From JAVVHH01 sp965199585 (lineage in GTDB: Bacteria; Pseudomonadota; Alphaproteobacteria; Acetobacterales; Acetobacteraceae): a stretch of 64,000 bases of DNA. Location of the stretch: positions 930,001 to 994,000 of the forward strand of contig CBDASI010000002.1 of assembly GCA_965199585.1 (NCBI GenBank). Reading direction: 5' to 3'. The position numbers and the translations under genes were made by a program. Shown piece after piece: positions 17,809 through 26,358 of this stretch. How positions within the stretch are numbered: position 1 is the stretch's first letter; the number at the start of each line of letters is the position of its first letter. The notes under the pieces were generated by a model. The model searched no databases. It had not been told where the DNA came from and saw only the letters and a program-made list of their open reading frames with translations.

Positions 17809-18357
17809 TCAGGCCTTTTCAGGATCCGCGAGCCCGCGGTGTGCCCTGGTGAAGATCGTCGCCAGCAACGGATAGAACCCGGCACTCACCCCAAATTGCA
17901 GCAAGGCCGGGCTGGGCGGCATCAGCCGCAGCGTCAGCAGGCTCGTCAGCGCCCAGGCCAGCGCCGCAGCGCCGGCCGCCACCGCGACGAACACCAGCCA
18001 CACGACGAGGAAGCCCTGCGCCGCCACGAAGCGCCGGGTCCGCACGGCGATCCCATGCACGATCAGCAGCGTGAGCACCGAGGTGCCCGGTGGCACCAGG
18101 CTGAGCAGGTCCGTCAACAATCCGAGCAGGAACGCGGCGGCCGGCGGCATGCTGTCCGGCCGGAACACCGACCAGAAGAAGACGCAGGCGAGTGCCACGG
18201 CCGCCTGCAGTTGCGGCTGCCCCGGTAGGCCCAGCGGCGCCGATAGCGCGAGCAGGAGCAGCGCGGTGATCGTGACCGGGAACGTCTTGCGCGCGGTGGC
18301 ATCCAGCATCCGCCACATGCTCGGCCGCGGTCGGATCCCGGGAAGCCGGTCGGTCAT
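17809..18357 (-). CDS. mreD: rod shape-determining protein MreD
   Basis: MreD is a small inner-membrane component of the elongasome. The 182-residue product has about five hydrophobic segments (for example ITALLLLALSAPLGLPG and FLVVWLVFVAVAAGAAALAW). Sequence conservation in this family is low, so the call rests strongly on its place between mreC (6 bases upstream) and mrdA (3 bases downstream). Confidence 0.88.
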   Translation of the reverse strand: MTDRLPGIRPRPSMWRMLDATARKTFPVTITALLLLALSAPLGLPGQPQLQAAVALACVFFWSVFRPDSMPPAAAFLLGLLTDLLSLVPPGTSVLTLLIVHGIAVRTRRFVAAQGFLVVWLVFVAVAAGAAALAWALTSLLTLRLMPPSPALLQFGVSAGFYPLLATIFTRAHRGLADPEKA

Positions 18358-18363
18358 ACGCGG

Positions 18364-19239
18364 TCACCGACGCCCGGCCACAACCGGCTTGCCCTCGGCC
18401 CGCAGCGCGTTCTCCGGCGGCTGGATCCCCCGCAGCCCGTAATTGAACAGCCGGACGATCTCGAGCCGCCCCAGCCGCGCCGCCGGCTCCACTTCCGCGA
18501 CGCCGTTGGCCGAGTAGCGCACCGTCCCGACCGGCAGGCCGGCCGGGAACGCGCCGGCCTCGGCGGAGGTCACCACCCGCTCGCCCTCGGCCGGGGTTGT
18601 CCCCTCTGGCCAATACATCAGTCGCGGGCGGGGCCCGTTGGTCCCCACCATGATCGCCCGCGCCCGGCTGTTCTCGAGCGTGACCGGGATCCGGCTGTTC
18701 AGGTCGGTGATCAGCAGCACCCGTGCGCTACGTGCCCCCAGTTCCGTGACCCGGCCGACCACACCGCTCTCGTCCAACGCCACCTGGCCGCGGGTGATCC
18801 CATTATCCGGGCCCACCGCCAGCAGCACCGCCCGCGCATACACCCCGCCGGCATCGGCGACGACGCGCGCGGTGGCGTAGCTGGGCGCCGGGTCGGGGAT
18901 CCAGTGAAGGTTGGCCTTCAGCACGGTATTTTCGGCGTCCAGCGCGAGCGCCACCGCATGCCAGCGGCGGAGATTGTCGTTCTCGTCCCGCAGCGCCTGG
19001 TTCTCGGCCTTCATCGCCCACAGATTCTGCAGGTCGTCAGACACCTCGCGCATACGCGCCAACGGCTCGGCCGCCAGCGCGTAGAGCGGCGACAAGGTAT
19101 CGGCGAGCGCCATCCGCGCCCGCTCGGCCAGCACCGCATCCGCCTTGCCGAGCAACATGACGCCGAATGCCGCAGCGATCAGAACCGGCAGCGTCAGCTT
19201 CGCCAACGCTTGACGCACTGGGATGGACAGACGGATCAA
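18364..19239 (-). CDS. mreC: rod shape-determining protein MreC
   Basis: MreC is a periplasmic elongasome scaffold anchored by one N-terminal helix. The start is taken as a TTG at 19239 (LIRLSIPVRQALAKL), with a GGGGGG Shine-Dalgarno upstream; a longer reading to 19338 would run into mreB. The 291-residue product has the membrane helix LTLPVLIAAAFGVMLLG, a coiled coil (LQNLWAMKAENQALRDENDN) and a beta domain with VGRVTELGARSARVLLITD. It lies between mreB and mreD. Confidence 0.93.
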   Translation of the reverse strand: MIRLSIPVRQALAKLTLPVLIAAAFGVMLLGKADAVLAERARMALADTLSPLYALAAEPLARMREVSDDLQNLWAMKAENQALRDENDNLRRWHAVALALDAENTVLKANLHWIPDPAPSYATARVVADAGGVYARAVLLAVGPDNGITRGQVALDESGVVGRVTELGARSARVLLITDLNSRIPVTLENSRARAIMVGTNGPRPRLMYWPEGTTPAEGERVVTSAEAGAFPAGLPVGTVRYSANGVAEVEPAARLGRLEIVRLFNYGLRGIQPPENALRAEGKPVVAGRR

Positions 19240-19262
19240 GCGGCGCGTCCCCCCATATCGGT

Positions 19263-20306
19263 TCAGTACATCGTGGTGAGCACGTTGCGCAGCCGCTTCA
19301 TCTCTTCCAGCGCACGCCCCGTGCCGAGTGCCACGCAACTCAGCGGGTTCTCCGCCACCACCACCGGCAACCCGGTCGCATCGCGCAGCACTTGGTCCAG
19401 ACGATACAGCAGCGCCCCACCGCCCGTCAGCACAATTCCCTTGTCGACGATATCGGCCGCCAGCTCCGGCGGCGTGTTCTCGAGGGCGACCTTCACCGCT
19501 TCGACGATCTGCGCGATCGGTTCGGCCAGGCTCTCGGCGATCTGCCGCTGCCCCACCAGGATCTCGCGCGGCACCCCGTTCATCAGGTCGCGGCCCTTCA
19601 CTTCGCGATACGGGCCGTCATCGTAGTCCATCGACGGCACTGCGGCACCGATGTCCATCTTGATCTTCTCGGCCGAGCTCTCGCCGATCAGCAGGTTATG
19701 CGTGCGCCGGATGTAGGAGATGATCGCCTCGTCCATCTTGTCACCGCCGACACGGACGGAGCGCGAGAACACGATGCCGCCGAGGCTGATGACGGCCACC
19801 TCCGTGGTGCCGCCGCCGACGTCGACGATCATGCTGCCCGACGGCTCGGTGACCGGCAGCCCGGCCCCGATCGCGGCCGCCATCGGCTCCTCAATCAACA
19901 GTACCTTGCGAGCACCCGCGCTTTCCGCGCTCTCCTGGATCGCTCGACGCTCGACGGCTGTGCTGCCCGATGGCACGCAGACGATGATCAGCGGCGAGGC
20001 GAAACCGCGGCGATTGTGCACCTTGCGGATGAAATGCTTGATCATCTCTTCCGCGACTTCGAAATCGGCGATCACGCCGTCGCGCAGCGGCCGGATCGCC
20101 TGGATATTGCCCGGCGTGCGCCCCAGCATCATCTTGGCTTCCTCGCCGACCGCGAGCACCTGCTTCTTGCCCCGCACGTCGGCGATCGCCACCACGCTGG
20201 GCTCCGCCAGCACAATGCCACGGCCCTTGACGTAAACGAGCGTGTTCGCCGTCCCCAGATCGATGGCCATGTCTGCCGACATGATGCCAAGAAGACGTCC
20301 GAACAT
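19263..20306 (-). CDS. mreB: rod shape-determining actin-like protein MreB
   Basis: MreB forms cytoplasmic filaments that direct cell-wall synthesis. The 347-residue product has the actin-fold phosphate loops MAIDLGTANTLVYVKGRGI and MIVDVGGGTTEVAVISLGG and the adenosine motif LTGGGALL. It is the first gene of the mreB-mreC-mreD-mrdA-rodA operon; its ATG is 231 bases from the divergent lipoprotein gene. Confidence 0.98.
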   Translation of the reverse strand: MFGRLLGIMSADMAIDLGTANTLVYVKGRGIVLAEPSVVAIADVRGKKQVLAVGEEAKMMLGRTPGNIQAIRPLRDGVIADFEVAEEMIKHFIRKVHNRRGFASPLIIVCVPSGSTAVERRAIQESAESAGARKVLLIEEPMAAAIGAGLPVTEPSGSMIVDVGGGTTEVAVISLGGIVFSRSVRVGGDKMDEAIISYIRRTHNLLIGESSAEKIKMDIGAAVPSMDYDDGPYREVKGRDLMNGVPREILVGQRQIAESLAEPIAQIVEAVKVALENTPPELAADIVDKGIVLTGGGALLYRLDQVLRDATGLPVVVAENPLSCVALGTGRALEEMKRLRNVLTTMY

Positions 20307-20537
20307 GCGCTAATTCCCAGACCAGACCGTAGGTGTTCGCTGCGAGAAATTCAGGCACGCAGGCGAGCGCCGTGGCTTACCGGCCCTGCCTTGCCGCGGC
20401 AAGGGCTGGGCCGTTTGCCTTCACCTTTTAGTGAATCTCGCGATCCTGCCACATTCCAGCCAAGACCACGTTGTCTCTTCATCAAAGGGAAAGCTTTGCA
20501 CGCTATCGTTGCAGGGCACCAAGACAAAGGAGACACC

Positions 20538-20777
20538 ATGTTCAAGAAAGCCTCGCTCCCCCTCGCCCTTCTGGCCCTGCTCGGCGTCAGCGCCTGCACC
20601 AACCCGTATGATCCGGGCCAGCGCGCAGTTGGTGGCGGACTACTCGGCGCCGGTGCGGGCGCAGCGATCGGTGGTCTGGCCGGTGGCGGCACGGGCGCCG
20701 CAGTTGGCGGTTTGACCGGTGCCGCCGTCGGCGCTGGCACGGGCTACATCACAACTCCGCAGCCGCGCCGCTACTAA
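20538..20777 (+). CDS. small glycine-zipper lipoprotein (paralogue 1)
   Basis: The 79-residue protein starts at an ATG after a strong AAAGGAG site. It has a lipoprotein signal with lipobox LGVSAC (Cys20), then TNPYDPGQRAVGGGLLGAGA and a run of glycine-zipper repeats (GxxxG type) that pack into membranes. It resembles small outer-membrane glycine-zipper lipoproteins of the Rz/YMGG type. The next gene shares the same mature N-terminus, so this is a tandem duplication. Confidence 0.85.
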   Translation: MFKKASLPLALLALLGVSACTNPYDPGQRAVGGGLLGAGAGAAIGGLAGGGTGAAVGGLTGAAVGAGTGYITTPQPRRY

Positions 20778-20786
20778 GCCGTCCCC

Positions 20787-20817
20787 TCTCTCGGCCCTGC
20801 TTCATCGGGCCGAGAGA
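20787..20817 (+). terminator. hairpin between the two lipoprotein genes
   Basis: TCTCTCGGCCC (20787-20797) and GGGCCGAGAGA (20807-20817) form an 11-base-pair stem with a 9-base loop, ten bases after the first lipoprotein stop. There is no clear T-run, so partial termination or mRNA stabilisation are both possible. Confidence 0.6.
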
Positions 20818-20845
20818 CTTCCATCCGACACAAGGACCACGTCCA

Positions 20846-21235
20846 ATGCGTATCAAGGTTGCGGGAGCTCTAGCCCTCGTCGCCGGTCTTGGTTTGACCG
20901 CGTGCACGAACCCCTATGACCCCGGCCAACGTGCGGTCGGCGGCGGCCTGCTCGGCGCCGGTGCTGGTGCGGCACTGGGCGGCATTGCCGGCGGCGGCCG
21001 CGGTGCCGCGATCGGTGCTTTGGCCGGTGGTGCTCTCGGAGCCGCTGGTGGCGCCGCGACGACGCCGGTCGCCGCACCGGCCCAGCCTTATTACGCTCCG
21101 GAGCCGGCCTATCAGCCTGGCTACGCACCGGGCTATGCGCCGCAGCCCGGTTACGCTCCCGGCTATGCGCCGGCCTACGAGCCCCCGCCGCCTCCCCCGC
21201 CCGGCTATTACCGTGGCGGTGGCTACGGCTACTGA
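20846..21235 (+). CDS. glycine-zipper lipoprotein with Tyr/Pro-rich tail (paralogue 2)
   Basis: The 129-residue product has a lipoprotein signal with lipobox LGLTAC, then the same TNPYDPGQRAVGGGLLGAGA segment as its upstream neighbour and a glycine-zipper region. Unlike paralogue 1 it carries a C-terminal low-complexity tail made of repeated QPGYAPGYAP-type units and a run of prolines, ending GGGYGY. Such tails are common in outer-membrane-associated lipoproteins, but no function is known. Confidence 0.85.
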   Translation: MRIKVAGALALVAGLGLTACTNPYDPGQRAVGGGLLGAGAGAALGGIAGGGRGAAIGALAGGALGAAGGAATTPVAAPAQPYYAPEPAYQPGYAPGYAPQPGYAPGYAPAYEPPPPPPPGYYRGGGYGY

Positions 21236-21240
21236 GACCA

Positions 21241-21267
21241 AGCCGCCCCGGTAACCCCGGGGCGGCT
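21241..21267. terminator. strong hairpin between convergent lipoprotein and leuA genes
   Basis: AGCCGCCCCGG (21241-21251) pairs with CCGGGGCGGCT (21257-21267) around a 5-base loop. It lies five bases after the plus-strand lipoprotein stop and just before the leuA stop on the other strand, so it can serve as a bidirectional terminator. Confidence 0.75.
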
Positions 21268-21272
21268 TCCTG

Positions 21273-22847
21273 TCAGGCTGACAGCGCTGCCGGTTCAGTT
21301 CGCACGCGCTTGACCAAAAGTTTGTTGAGCGCGTGCAGGTATGCCCGTGCCGACGCAACGATGGTGTCGGTATCGGCGCCTTGGCCATCGACCATCTTGC
21401 CGCCCTCTTCGAGTCGCACGGTGGTCTTGGCCTGTGCGTCCGTCCCCTCTGTCACTGCGCCGACGGAGAAGAGCAGCAGCCGTGCCTCATGTGGAAAGAT
21501 GGTGCGGATCGCGTTGAACGTGGCATCCACCGGCCCGTCGCCAGGCGACTCCGCCTCGTGTCGTTGACCATCGATCTCGAGCGTCAGCACAGCCTTGGCC
21601 GGCCCGGCCGACCCACAGTTCACGTCGAGTGAGCCGAACCGGATCCGATCACGATCGCGCCCGACTTCGTCGTCGACGAGGGCCACAATATCCTCGTCGT
21701 AGACGACCTTCTTGCGGTCCGCCAAATCCTTGAAACGCTTGAACGCGTCGTTCATCTGGTTGTCGCCGACCGCGCCATAGCCCAGCGCCGCCAACTTGTC
21801 CCGGAATGCCGCGCGTCCGGAATGCTTGCCCATGACCAGGCTGCTCTTAGTCCAGCCGACGCTCTCCGGCGTCATGATCTCGTAGGTCGCCGCGTTCTTG
21901 AGCACGCCATCCTGATGGATTCCGCTCTCGTGCGCGAAAGCATTGCGCCCGACGATCGCCTTGTTCGGTTGCACGTCGAACCCGGTAATCGTGGACAGCA
22001 GCTTCGACACCCGTAGGATCCGCTCGGTCTTGATGCCGTTTGTGTAGGGCGCCGCGTCGGGACGGGTCCGGACCGCCATGACGATCTCCTCGAGGGCCGC
22101 ATTGCCGGCTCGCTCACCGATCCCGTTGATGGTGCATTCGATTTGCCGCACTCCGGCCCGCACGGCGGCCAGCGTGTTGGCGACCGCCAGGCCGAGGTCG
22201 TTGTGGTTGTGCGTCGACAGGATGACGTTCTCGATCCCGGGCACCCGCTCGCGCAGCATGGTGAAGATGCGCGCCATGTCCTCCGGAGTCGCATAGCCCA
22301 CCGTGTCGGGCACGTTGATCGTCGTCGCGCCCGCGCGGATCGCCGCCTCGACGCAGCGACACAGGAAGTCCGGCTCCGTCCGGCTCCCATCCTCGGCCGA
22401 CCACTCGACATCGTCTGCGTAATTGCGCGCCAGCGTCACCGAGTCCGCCGTCAGTTGCAGCACTGCGTCCGCCTCCATCCGCAGCTTGTACTTCATATGC
22501 AGCGGGCTGGTGCTCAGGAACACGTGGATCCGCTTGCGCTCGGCCGGCCGCAACGCTTCGGCCGCCCGCAGTATGTCCGCCTGCCCGGTCCGCGCCAGGC
22601 CGCAAATCACCGGTCCTTTGACGGTCCGCGCGATCGCCTCGACGCTTTCGAAGTCGCCCACCGAGGCGATTGGAAAGCCGGCCTCCATCACGTCGACGCC
22701 CAAATCCGCCAACGCTTCGGCCATGCGGATCTTCTCCATCAGGTTCATCGAGAAGCCCGGCGACTGCTCGCCGTCCCGCAGCGTGGTATCGAAGATCACG
22801 ACGCGGTCGTCCGGCAGATGACCGAAGCTCGGGTGATTGATGCTCAT
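21273..22847 (-). CDS. leuA: 2-isopropylmalate synthase
   Basis: LeuA condenses acetyl-CoA with 2-ketoisovalerate in the first committed step of leucine synthesis. The 524-residue product has the HMGL-like signature FDTTLRDGEQSPGFSM, the metal-site segment STHNHNDLGLAVANTLAA and a C-terminal leucine-binding regulatory domain. The ATG at 22847 is chosen because homologues begin near the segment DDRVVIFDTTLRDGEQ; upstream in-frame residues look non-coding. The 5' region carries a candidate leucine leader peptide and hairpin (see those entries). Confidence 0.97.
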   Translation of the reverse strand: MSINHPSFGHLPDDRVVIFDTTLRDGEQSPGFSMNLMEKIRMAEALADLGVDVMEAGFPIASVGDFESVEAIARTVKGPVICGLARTGQADILRAAEALRPAERKRIHVFLSTSPLHMKYKLRMEADAVLQLTADSVTLARNYADDVEWSAEDGSRTEPDFLCRCVEAAIRAGATTINVPDTVGYATPEDMARIFTMLRERVPGIENVILSTHNHNDLGLAVANTLAAVRAGVRQIECTINGIGERAGNAALEEIVMAVRTRPDAAPYTNGIKTERILRVSKLLSTITGFDVQPNKAIVGRNAFAHESGIHQDGVLKNAATYEIMTPESVGWTKSSLVMGKHSGRAAFRDKLAALGYGAVGDNQMNDAFKRFKDLADRKKVVYDEDIVALVDDEVGRDRDRIRFGSLDVNCGSAGPAKAVLTLEIDGQRHEAESPGDGPVDATFNAIRTIFPHEARLLLFSVGAVTEGTDAQAKTTVRLEEGGKMVDGQGADTDTIVASARAYLHALNKLLVKRVRTEPAALSA

Positions 22848-22905
22848 AGGATTGTCCTCAGTTTCGTTTCGCCGATCCTCCCGAGACTCCAGCCCGGGTC
22901 CGTAA

Positions 22906-22948
22906 CCCCTGGGCGTCGCCGGCACGATGCCGGCGGGACGCTCAGGGG
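22906..22948 (-). promoter_or_regulatory. long hairpin in the leuA leader (candidate attenuator)
   Basis: The arms CCCCTG, GCGTC and GCCGGCA (22906-22924) pair with TGCCGGC, GACGC and CAGGGG (22928-22948) around a 3-base loop, about 18 pairs with a small bulge. The leader-peptide stop codon (22942-22944) lies in its base on the minus strand. No T-run follows, so it may be an antiterminator or processing structure, or simply a dispersed intergenic palindrome. Confidence 0.45.
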
Positions 22949-23046
22949 CGGATAAGTCGAAGGAGGAGGGAGACGGCCGCGCATGGCGGCGCAGGCGCCG
23001 AAAGCGGCGCGCAGCGAGAACCCAGGAACGGGGCTGCCGAAACCAT
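22942..23046 (-). CDS. leuL: candidate leucine leader peptide upstream of leuA
   Basis: A 34-residue reading frame starts at an ATG (23046) and ends with SLLLRLIRP followed by TGA (22942-22944), inside the base of the leader hairpin and 94 bases ahead of leuA. Four of five consecutive codons near the end are leucine (CTC CTC CTT CGA CTT), the arrangement expected for transcription attenuation by charged leucyl-tRNA. The Shine-Dalgarno is weak and the N-terminal part has no special features. Codon bias of this GC-rich genome could also give such a run, so this is a candidate only. Confidence 0.4.
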   Translation of the reverse strand: MVSAAPFLGSRCAPLSAPAPPCAAVSLLLRLIRP

Positions 23047-23281
23047 GACAGGAGCCTAACAGCGACAACGACGCCCGACAATCGCCGAACTCGGTGAATT
23101 CTTTGCCCGGCAGTAACTCTGGCCTTGTTCTCACGCCATGGAACACCTTACTTCTCGAGCAATCGTATCAGGTGTCGCTCATGCAGCGTCTTCTCGCCTC
23201 GCATCTTGGAATTGTCGGCTCGTACGTGGCGTTCGTCGCCGCCGTGAGCCTGCTGGCGCGGTGGCAGATCTACCTGCCCGG

Positions 23282-23307
23282 TTGACTTTTCCACCGTAGC
23301 GTATAGA
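23282..23307 (+). promoter_or_regulatory. possible promoter for rplU-rpmA-obgE-proB
   Basis: TTGACT (23282-23287) and TATAGA (23302-23307) lie about 90 bases before rplU, on the coding strand. Their spacing of 14 bases is shorter than ideal, so the -35/-10 pairing is tentative. Confidence 0.35.
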
Positions 23308-23398
23308 AAACTCGCCTTCCGGCGAACGAGCCTCGATGCCCGTACGCTTCTACTAAAAAGGGCCACCGGATTACCGGGATGGCCGCAAGGATAATCTG

Positions 23399-23797
23399 AT
23401 GTTTGCGATCATCCGCACTGGCGGAAAGCAGTACCGCGTCAAGCCGAATGACGTGTTGAAGGTTGAGAAGCTCTCGGGCGCCGCTGGTGACCTGATCACC
23501 TTTTCCGAAATCCTCGCCGTTGGCAGCGATGCCGGCACCACGATCGGGGCACCGCTCGTCGCGGGTGCGACCGTCTCGGCGACCGTGATCGCGCAGGACC
23601 GCCTCGACAAGATCATCATCTTCAAGAAGCGCCGCCGTCAGAACAGCCGCCGCAAGAACGGGCACCGTCAGGAAGTCACCGTTCTTCGCGTGTCCGGCAT
23701 CACGGCCGACGGTCATGAATATCGCCCGAAGGAAGCTCCGGCTAGCGCCGAAGCCGCTCCGCCGCCCGAGCCCGAACTCGAAGCCGTTCCCGCCTAA
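23399..23797 (+). CDS. rplU: 50S ribosomal protein L21
   Basis: The N-terminal 100 residues match L21 (MFAIIRTGGKQYRVKPNDVL, and the basic KKRRRQNSRRKNGHRQ segment that binds 23S rRNA). At 132 residues it is longer than the usual 103 or so because of an Ala/Glu/Pro-rich tail ending PPPEPELEAVPA, which is common in Alphaproteobacteria. It is followed 12 bases later by rpmA. Confidence 0.97.
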   Translation: MFAIIRTGGKQYRVKPNDVLKVEKLSGAAGDLITFSEILAVGSDAGTTIGAPLVAGATVSATVIAQDRLDKIIIFKKRRRQNSRRKNGHRQEVTVLRVSGITADGHEYRPKEAPASAEAAPPPEPELEAVPA

Positions 23798-23809
23798 GGA
23801 GACCCGACC

Positions 23810-24079
23810 ATGGCACACAAGAAAGCAGGCGGTTCATCCCGCAACGGCCGCGACACTGCGGGCCGCCGTCTCGGCGTCAAGAAGTTCGGCGGCGAGGCCG
23901 TGATTGCTGGCAACATCATCATCCGCCAGCGCGGCACCAAGGTGAAGCCCGGCCTCAACATCGGCGTCGGCCGCGATCATACGCTTTGGGCGCTGGTCGA
24001 TGGTCACGTGAAGTTTGAGCGTCGCACCGAAGGCCGTGTCCACGTTTCCGTGCTGCCCCTCACCCAAGCCGCCGAGTAA
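23810..24079 (+). CDS. rpmA: 50S ribosomal protein L27
   Basis: The 89-residue product has the L27 signature MAHKKAGGSSRNGRDTAGRR and GNIIIRQRGTKVKPG; its N-terminus reaches the peptidyl-transferase centre. There is no N-terminal extension needing Prp cleavage. It follows rplU in the standard order. Confidence 0.98.
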   Translation: MAHKKAGGSSRNGRDTAGRRLGVKKFGGEAVIAGNIIIRQRGTKVKPGLNIGVGRDHTLWALVDGHVKFERRTEGRVHVSVLPLTQAAE

Positions 24080-24090
24080 CCTCGCCTTTG

Positions 24091-24130
24091 AGAACCCTCT
24101 CCCACCGGGAGAGGGCAGGGTGAGGGTTCA
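24091..24130. repeat. dispersed palindromic repeat between rpmA and obgE
   Basis: The outer arms GAACCCTC and GAGGGTTC enclose an inner hairpin CCCTCTCCC/GGGAGAGGG with an ACC loop. Its minus-strand translation (PSPCPLPVGEG) is the usual signature of this widespread intergenic repeat type, and a related copy lies inside the engB 5' end. It could act as an mRNA-processing or termination hairpin between rpmA and obgE. Confidence 0.7.
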
Positions 24131-24144
24131 GCCCGAGAACCCGT

Positions 24145-25224
24145 ATGAAATTCCTCGACCAAGCCAAGATCTATTGTCGCTCCGGTGACGGCGGCAACGG
24201 CGTGATTGCCTTCCGGCGAGAGCGCTTCATCGAATATGGCGGCCCCGACGGCGGCAATGGTGGCCGCGGAGGCAGTATATCTTTCGTCGCCGTCGCCAAC
24301 CTCAATACGTTGATCGACTTCCGTTACACCCAGCATTTTCGCGCCCCGAAGGGCGGTAATGGCTCCGGATCGGATCGCACGGGCGCTGCGGCCGAGGATA
24401 TCGTCATCCCCGTCCCGATCGGCACCCAGTTGTTCGACGACGATCGCGAGACCCTGCTCGCCGACCTCGACGAGCCCGGCAAGCAGATCGTCCTGCTGCG
24501 CGGCGGCGATGGCGGCCATGGCAACGCGCATTTTAAGTCGAGCACCAACCGCTCTCCGCGCAAGGCCACGCCGGGTTATCCGGGCGAGGAGCGCTGGATC
24601 TGGCTGCGTTTGAAGCTCATTGCCGATGTCGGCCTGGTCGGGTTGCCGAACGCGGGCAAGAGCACGTTCCTCAGCGTCGTCTCGGCCGCACGGCCCAAAA
24701 TCGCCGACTATCCGTTCACGACGCTGCACCCGCAGCTCGGCGTCGTGCGACTGAATCATAGCGAAGAGTTCGTCGTCGCCGACATCCCCGGCCTGATCGA
24801 GGGTGCGCACGAGGGAGCGGGGCTCGGAGACCGTTTCCTCGGGCATGTCGAACGCTGCGCGATGCTGCTGCATCTGATCGACGGTGCCGCCGGCAACGTC
24901 GTCGAGGCGTGGCGGACCATCCGCGAGGAGCTGGTCAGCTATGGGGGTGGCCTGGCCGACAAGCCCGAGCTGCTGATCCTGAATAAATCCGACGCCATGA
25001 CGGCCCGCGAGGCGAGCGCCCGTAAGGCCGCCCTCGCCCGCGCATCCGGTCGCCCTGTGATGCTGATGTCCGGTGTGACCCAGGCTGGCTTGCCCGAGGT
25101 GTTGCGTACGGTGATGAACGGCATCCACGAAGCTCGCGCCAACGCGCCGGCGATCGTCATCGAGGACCGCCCGGCCGAGCCGGTGCGGGATCGCGAGGAG
25201 CCCTCGACCCCCCTGACGGCATGA
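24145..25224 (+). CDS. obgE: Obg family GTPase (ObgE/CgtA)
   Basis: ObgE is a GTPase for late 50S assembly and stress control. The 359-residue product has the glycine-rich Obg domain (GDGGNGVIAFRRE, GGPDGGNGGRGGS), then a G domain with GLPNAGKST near residue 166, DIPGLIEGA and NKSD. There is no long C-terminal extension. Its stop overlaps the proB ATG (ATGA). Confidence 0.97.
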   Translation: MKFLDQAKIYCRSGDGGNGVIAFRRERFIEYGGPDGGNGGRGGSISFVAVANLNTLIDFRYTQHFRAPKGGNGSGSDRTGAAAEDIVIPVPIGTQLFDDDRETLLADLDEPGKQIVLLRGGDGGHGNAHFKSSTNRSPRKATPGYPGEERWIWLRLKLIADVGLVGLPNAGKSTFLSVVSAARPKIADYPFTTLHPQLGVVRLNHSEEFVVADIPGLIEGAHEGAGLGDRFLGHVERCAMLLHLIDGAAGNVVEAWRTIREELVSYGGGLADKPELLILNKSDAMTAREASARKAALARASGRPVMLMSGVTQAGLPEVLRTVMNGIHEARANAPAIVIEDRPAEPVRDREEPSTPLTA

Positions 25225-26333
25225 CGCCGGACTTCGCGCGCGCGACAATCCTGGTCATCAAGATCGGCAGCGCGCTGATCGTCGATGGCGCGCTCCCGCG
25301 CACTAGCTGGCTCGACGGGGTTGCGGCCGACATCGCCGCCGCCCGCGCTCGCGGCACGCAGGTCATCGTTGTCTCGTCAGGCGCCATCGCTCTGGCCCGT
25401 CCGGTCCTGCAACTGACCAAGCGGCGATTGCGGCTGGAAGAGAAGCAAGCCGCGGCCGCCGTGGGTCAAATCCGCCTCGCTCAAGCCTGGACCGCGGCGC
25501 TCGCCGCCCACGGCCTGGTCGCCGCCCAGCTGCTGCTCACCCTCGAAGACACCGAGGACCGCCGTCGCTACCTCAACGCGCGCGCCACGCTCAGCACCCT
25601 ACTCGGCCTCGGCTGCATCCCGGTCATCAACGAGAACGATACGGTCGCCACCGCGGAGATCCGCTTCGGCGACAACGATCGCCTGGCCGCCCGAGTCGCC
25701 GAGATGGTCCAGGCCGACCAGCTGCTGCTCTTGTCGGACATCGACGGCCTCTACACCGCCGACCCCAAGCGCGACCCGGCTGCGACCCACCTGCCGGTCA
25801 TCGCCGCGCTCACGCCCGAGATCGAGGCCATGGGCGGCGATCCACCGCCGGGCTACTCGAGCGGCGGCATGCGCACCAAGCTGGTCGCCGCCCGCATCGC
25901 GACGCAGGCCGGCTGCGCCATGGCCATCGCACTGGGCCACACCGACCGCCCGCTCGCTGCCTTGCTCGCCGGCGCCCGCTGCACCTGGTTTCTGCCTGCC
26001 GAGGACGGCCGCTCCGCCCGCAAGCGCTGGATCGGCGGCAGCCTGCATCCAGCCGGCACCATCACCATCGATCCCGGCGCCGCCCGCGCGCTAGCCGCCG
26101 GCCGCAGCCTGCTCCCCGCCGGCGTCCGCGCCGTCGACGGCGAGTTCGACCGCGGCGACCCAGTGCTGGTCCAATCCACGACCGGCAGCATCTTGGCCCG
26201 CGGCCTAAGCGCCTATGCCAGCGCCGACGCCCGTCGCATCGCCGGCCATAAATCGACCGACATTGAAGCCCTGCTCGGCTGGCGCGGCCGCGACGAACTC
26301 ATTCACCGCGACGACCTCACGCTGACAAACTGA
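25221..26333 (+). CDS. proB: glutamate 5-kinase
   Basis: ProB phosphorylates glutamate in the first step of proline synthesis. The 370-residue protein has an amino-acid-kinase domain (VIKIGSALIV, VVSSGAIALA, NENDTVATAEIRFGDND) and a C-terminal PUA domain (residues about 280-360, VDGEFDRGDPVLVQ). It starts with an ATG overlapping the obgE stop by four bases. Confidence 0.97.
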   Translation: MTPDFARATILVIKIGSALIVDGALPRTSWLDGVAADIAAARARGTQVIVVSSGAIALARPVLQLTKRRLRLEEKQAAAAVGQIRLAQAWTAALAAHGLVAAQLLLTLEDTEDRRRYLNARATLSTLLGLGCIPVINENDTVATAEIRFGDNDRLAARVAEMVQADQLLLLSDIDGLYTADPKRDPAATHLPVIAALTPEIEAMGGDPPPGYSSGGMRTKLVAARIATQAGCAMAIALGHTDRPLAALLAGARCTWFLPAEDGRSARKRWIGGSLHPAGTITIDPGAARALAAGRSLLPAGVRAVDGEFDRGDPVLVQSTTGSILARGLSAYASADARRIAGHKSTDIEALLGWRGRDELIHRDDLTLTN

Positions 26334-26358
26334 TGCGACAGGCGATATCTAGTCGTCA

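Noticed and set aside
20381..20413. Imperfect hairpin in the gap between divergent mreB and the lipoprotein gene, considered as a terminator
   Set aside because: Neither flanking gene ends here, and the stem has several mismatches; no role could be supported.
23094..23285. Short plus-strand ORF with a hydrophobic C-terminal half (LGIVGSYVAFVAAVSLLARW)
   Set aside because: Could be a small membrane protein, but there is no good ribosome site, it overlaps the likely rplU promoter region and no family is recognised.
24004..25248. Minus-strand ORF of 414 codons opposite obgE
   Set aside because: Antisense to an intact ObgE; residues are those of the complement of glycine-rich codons and of the palindromic repeat.
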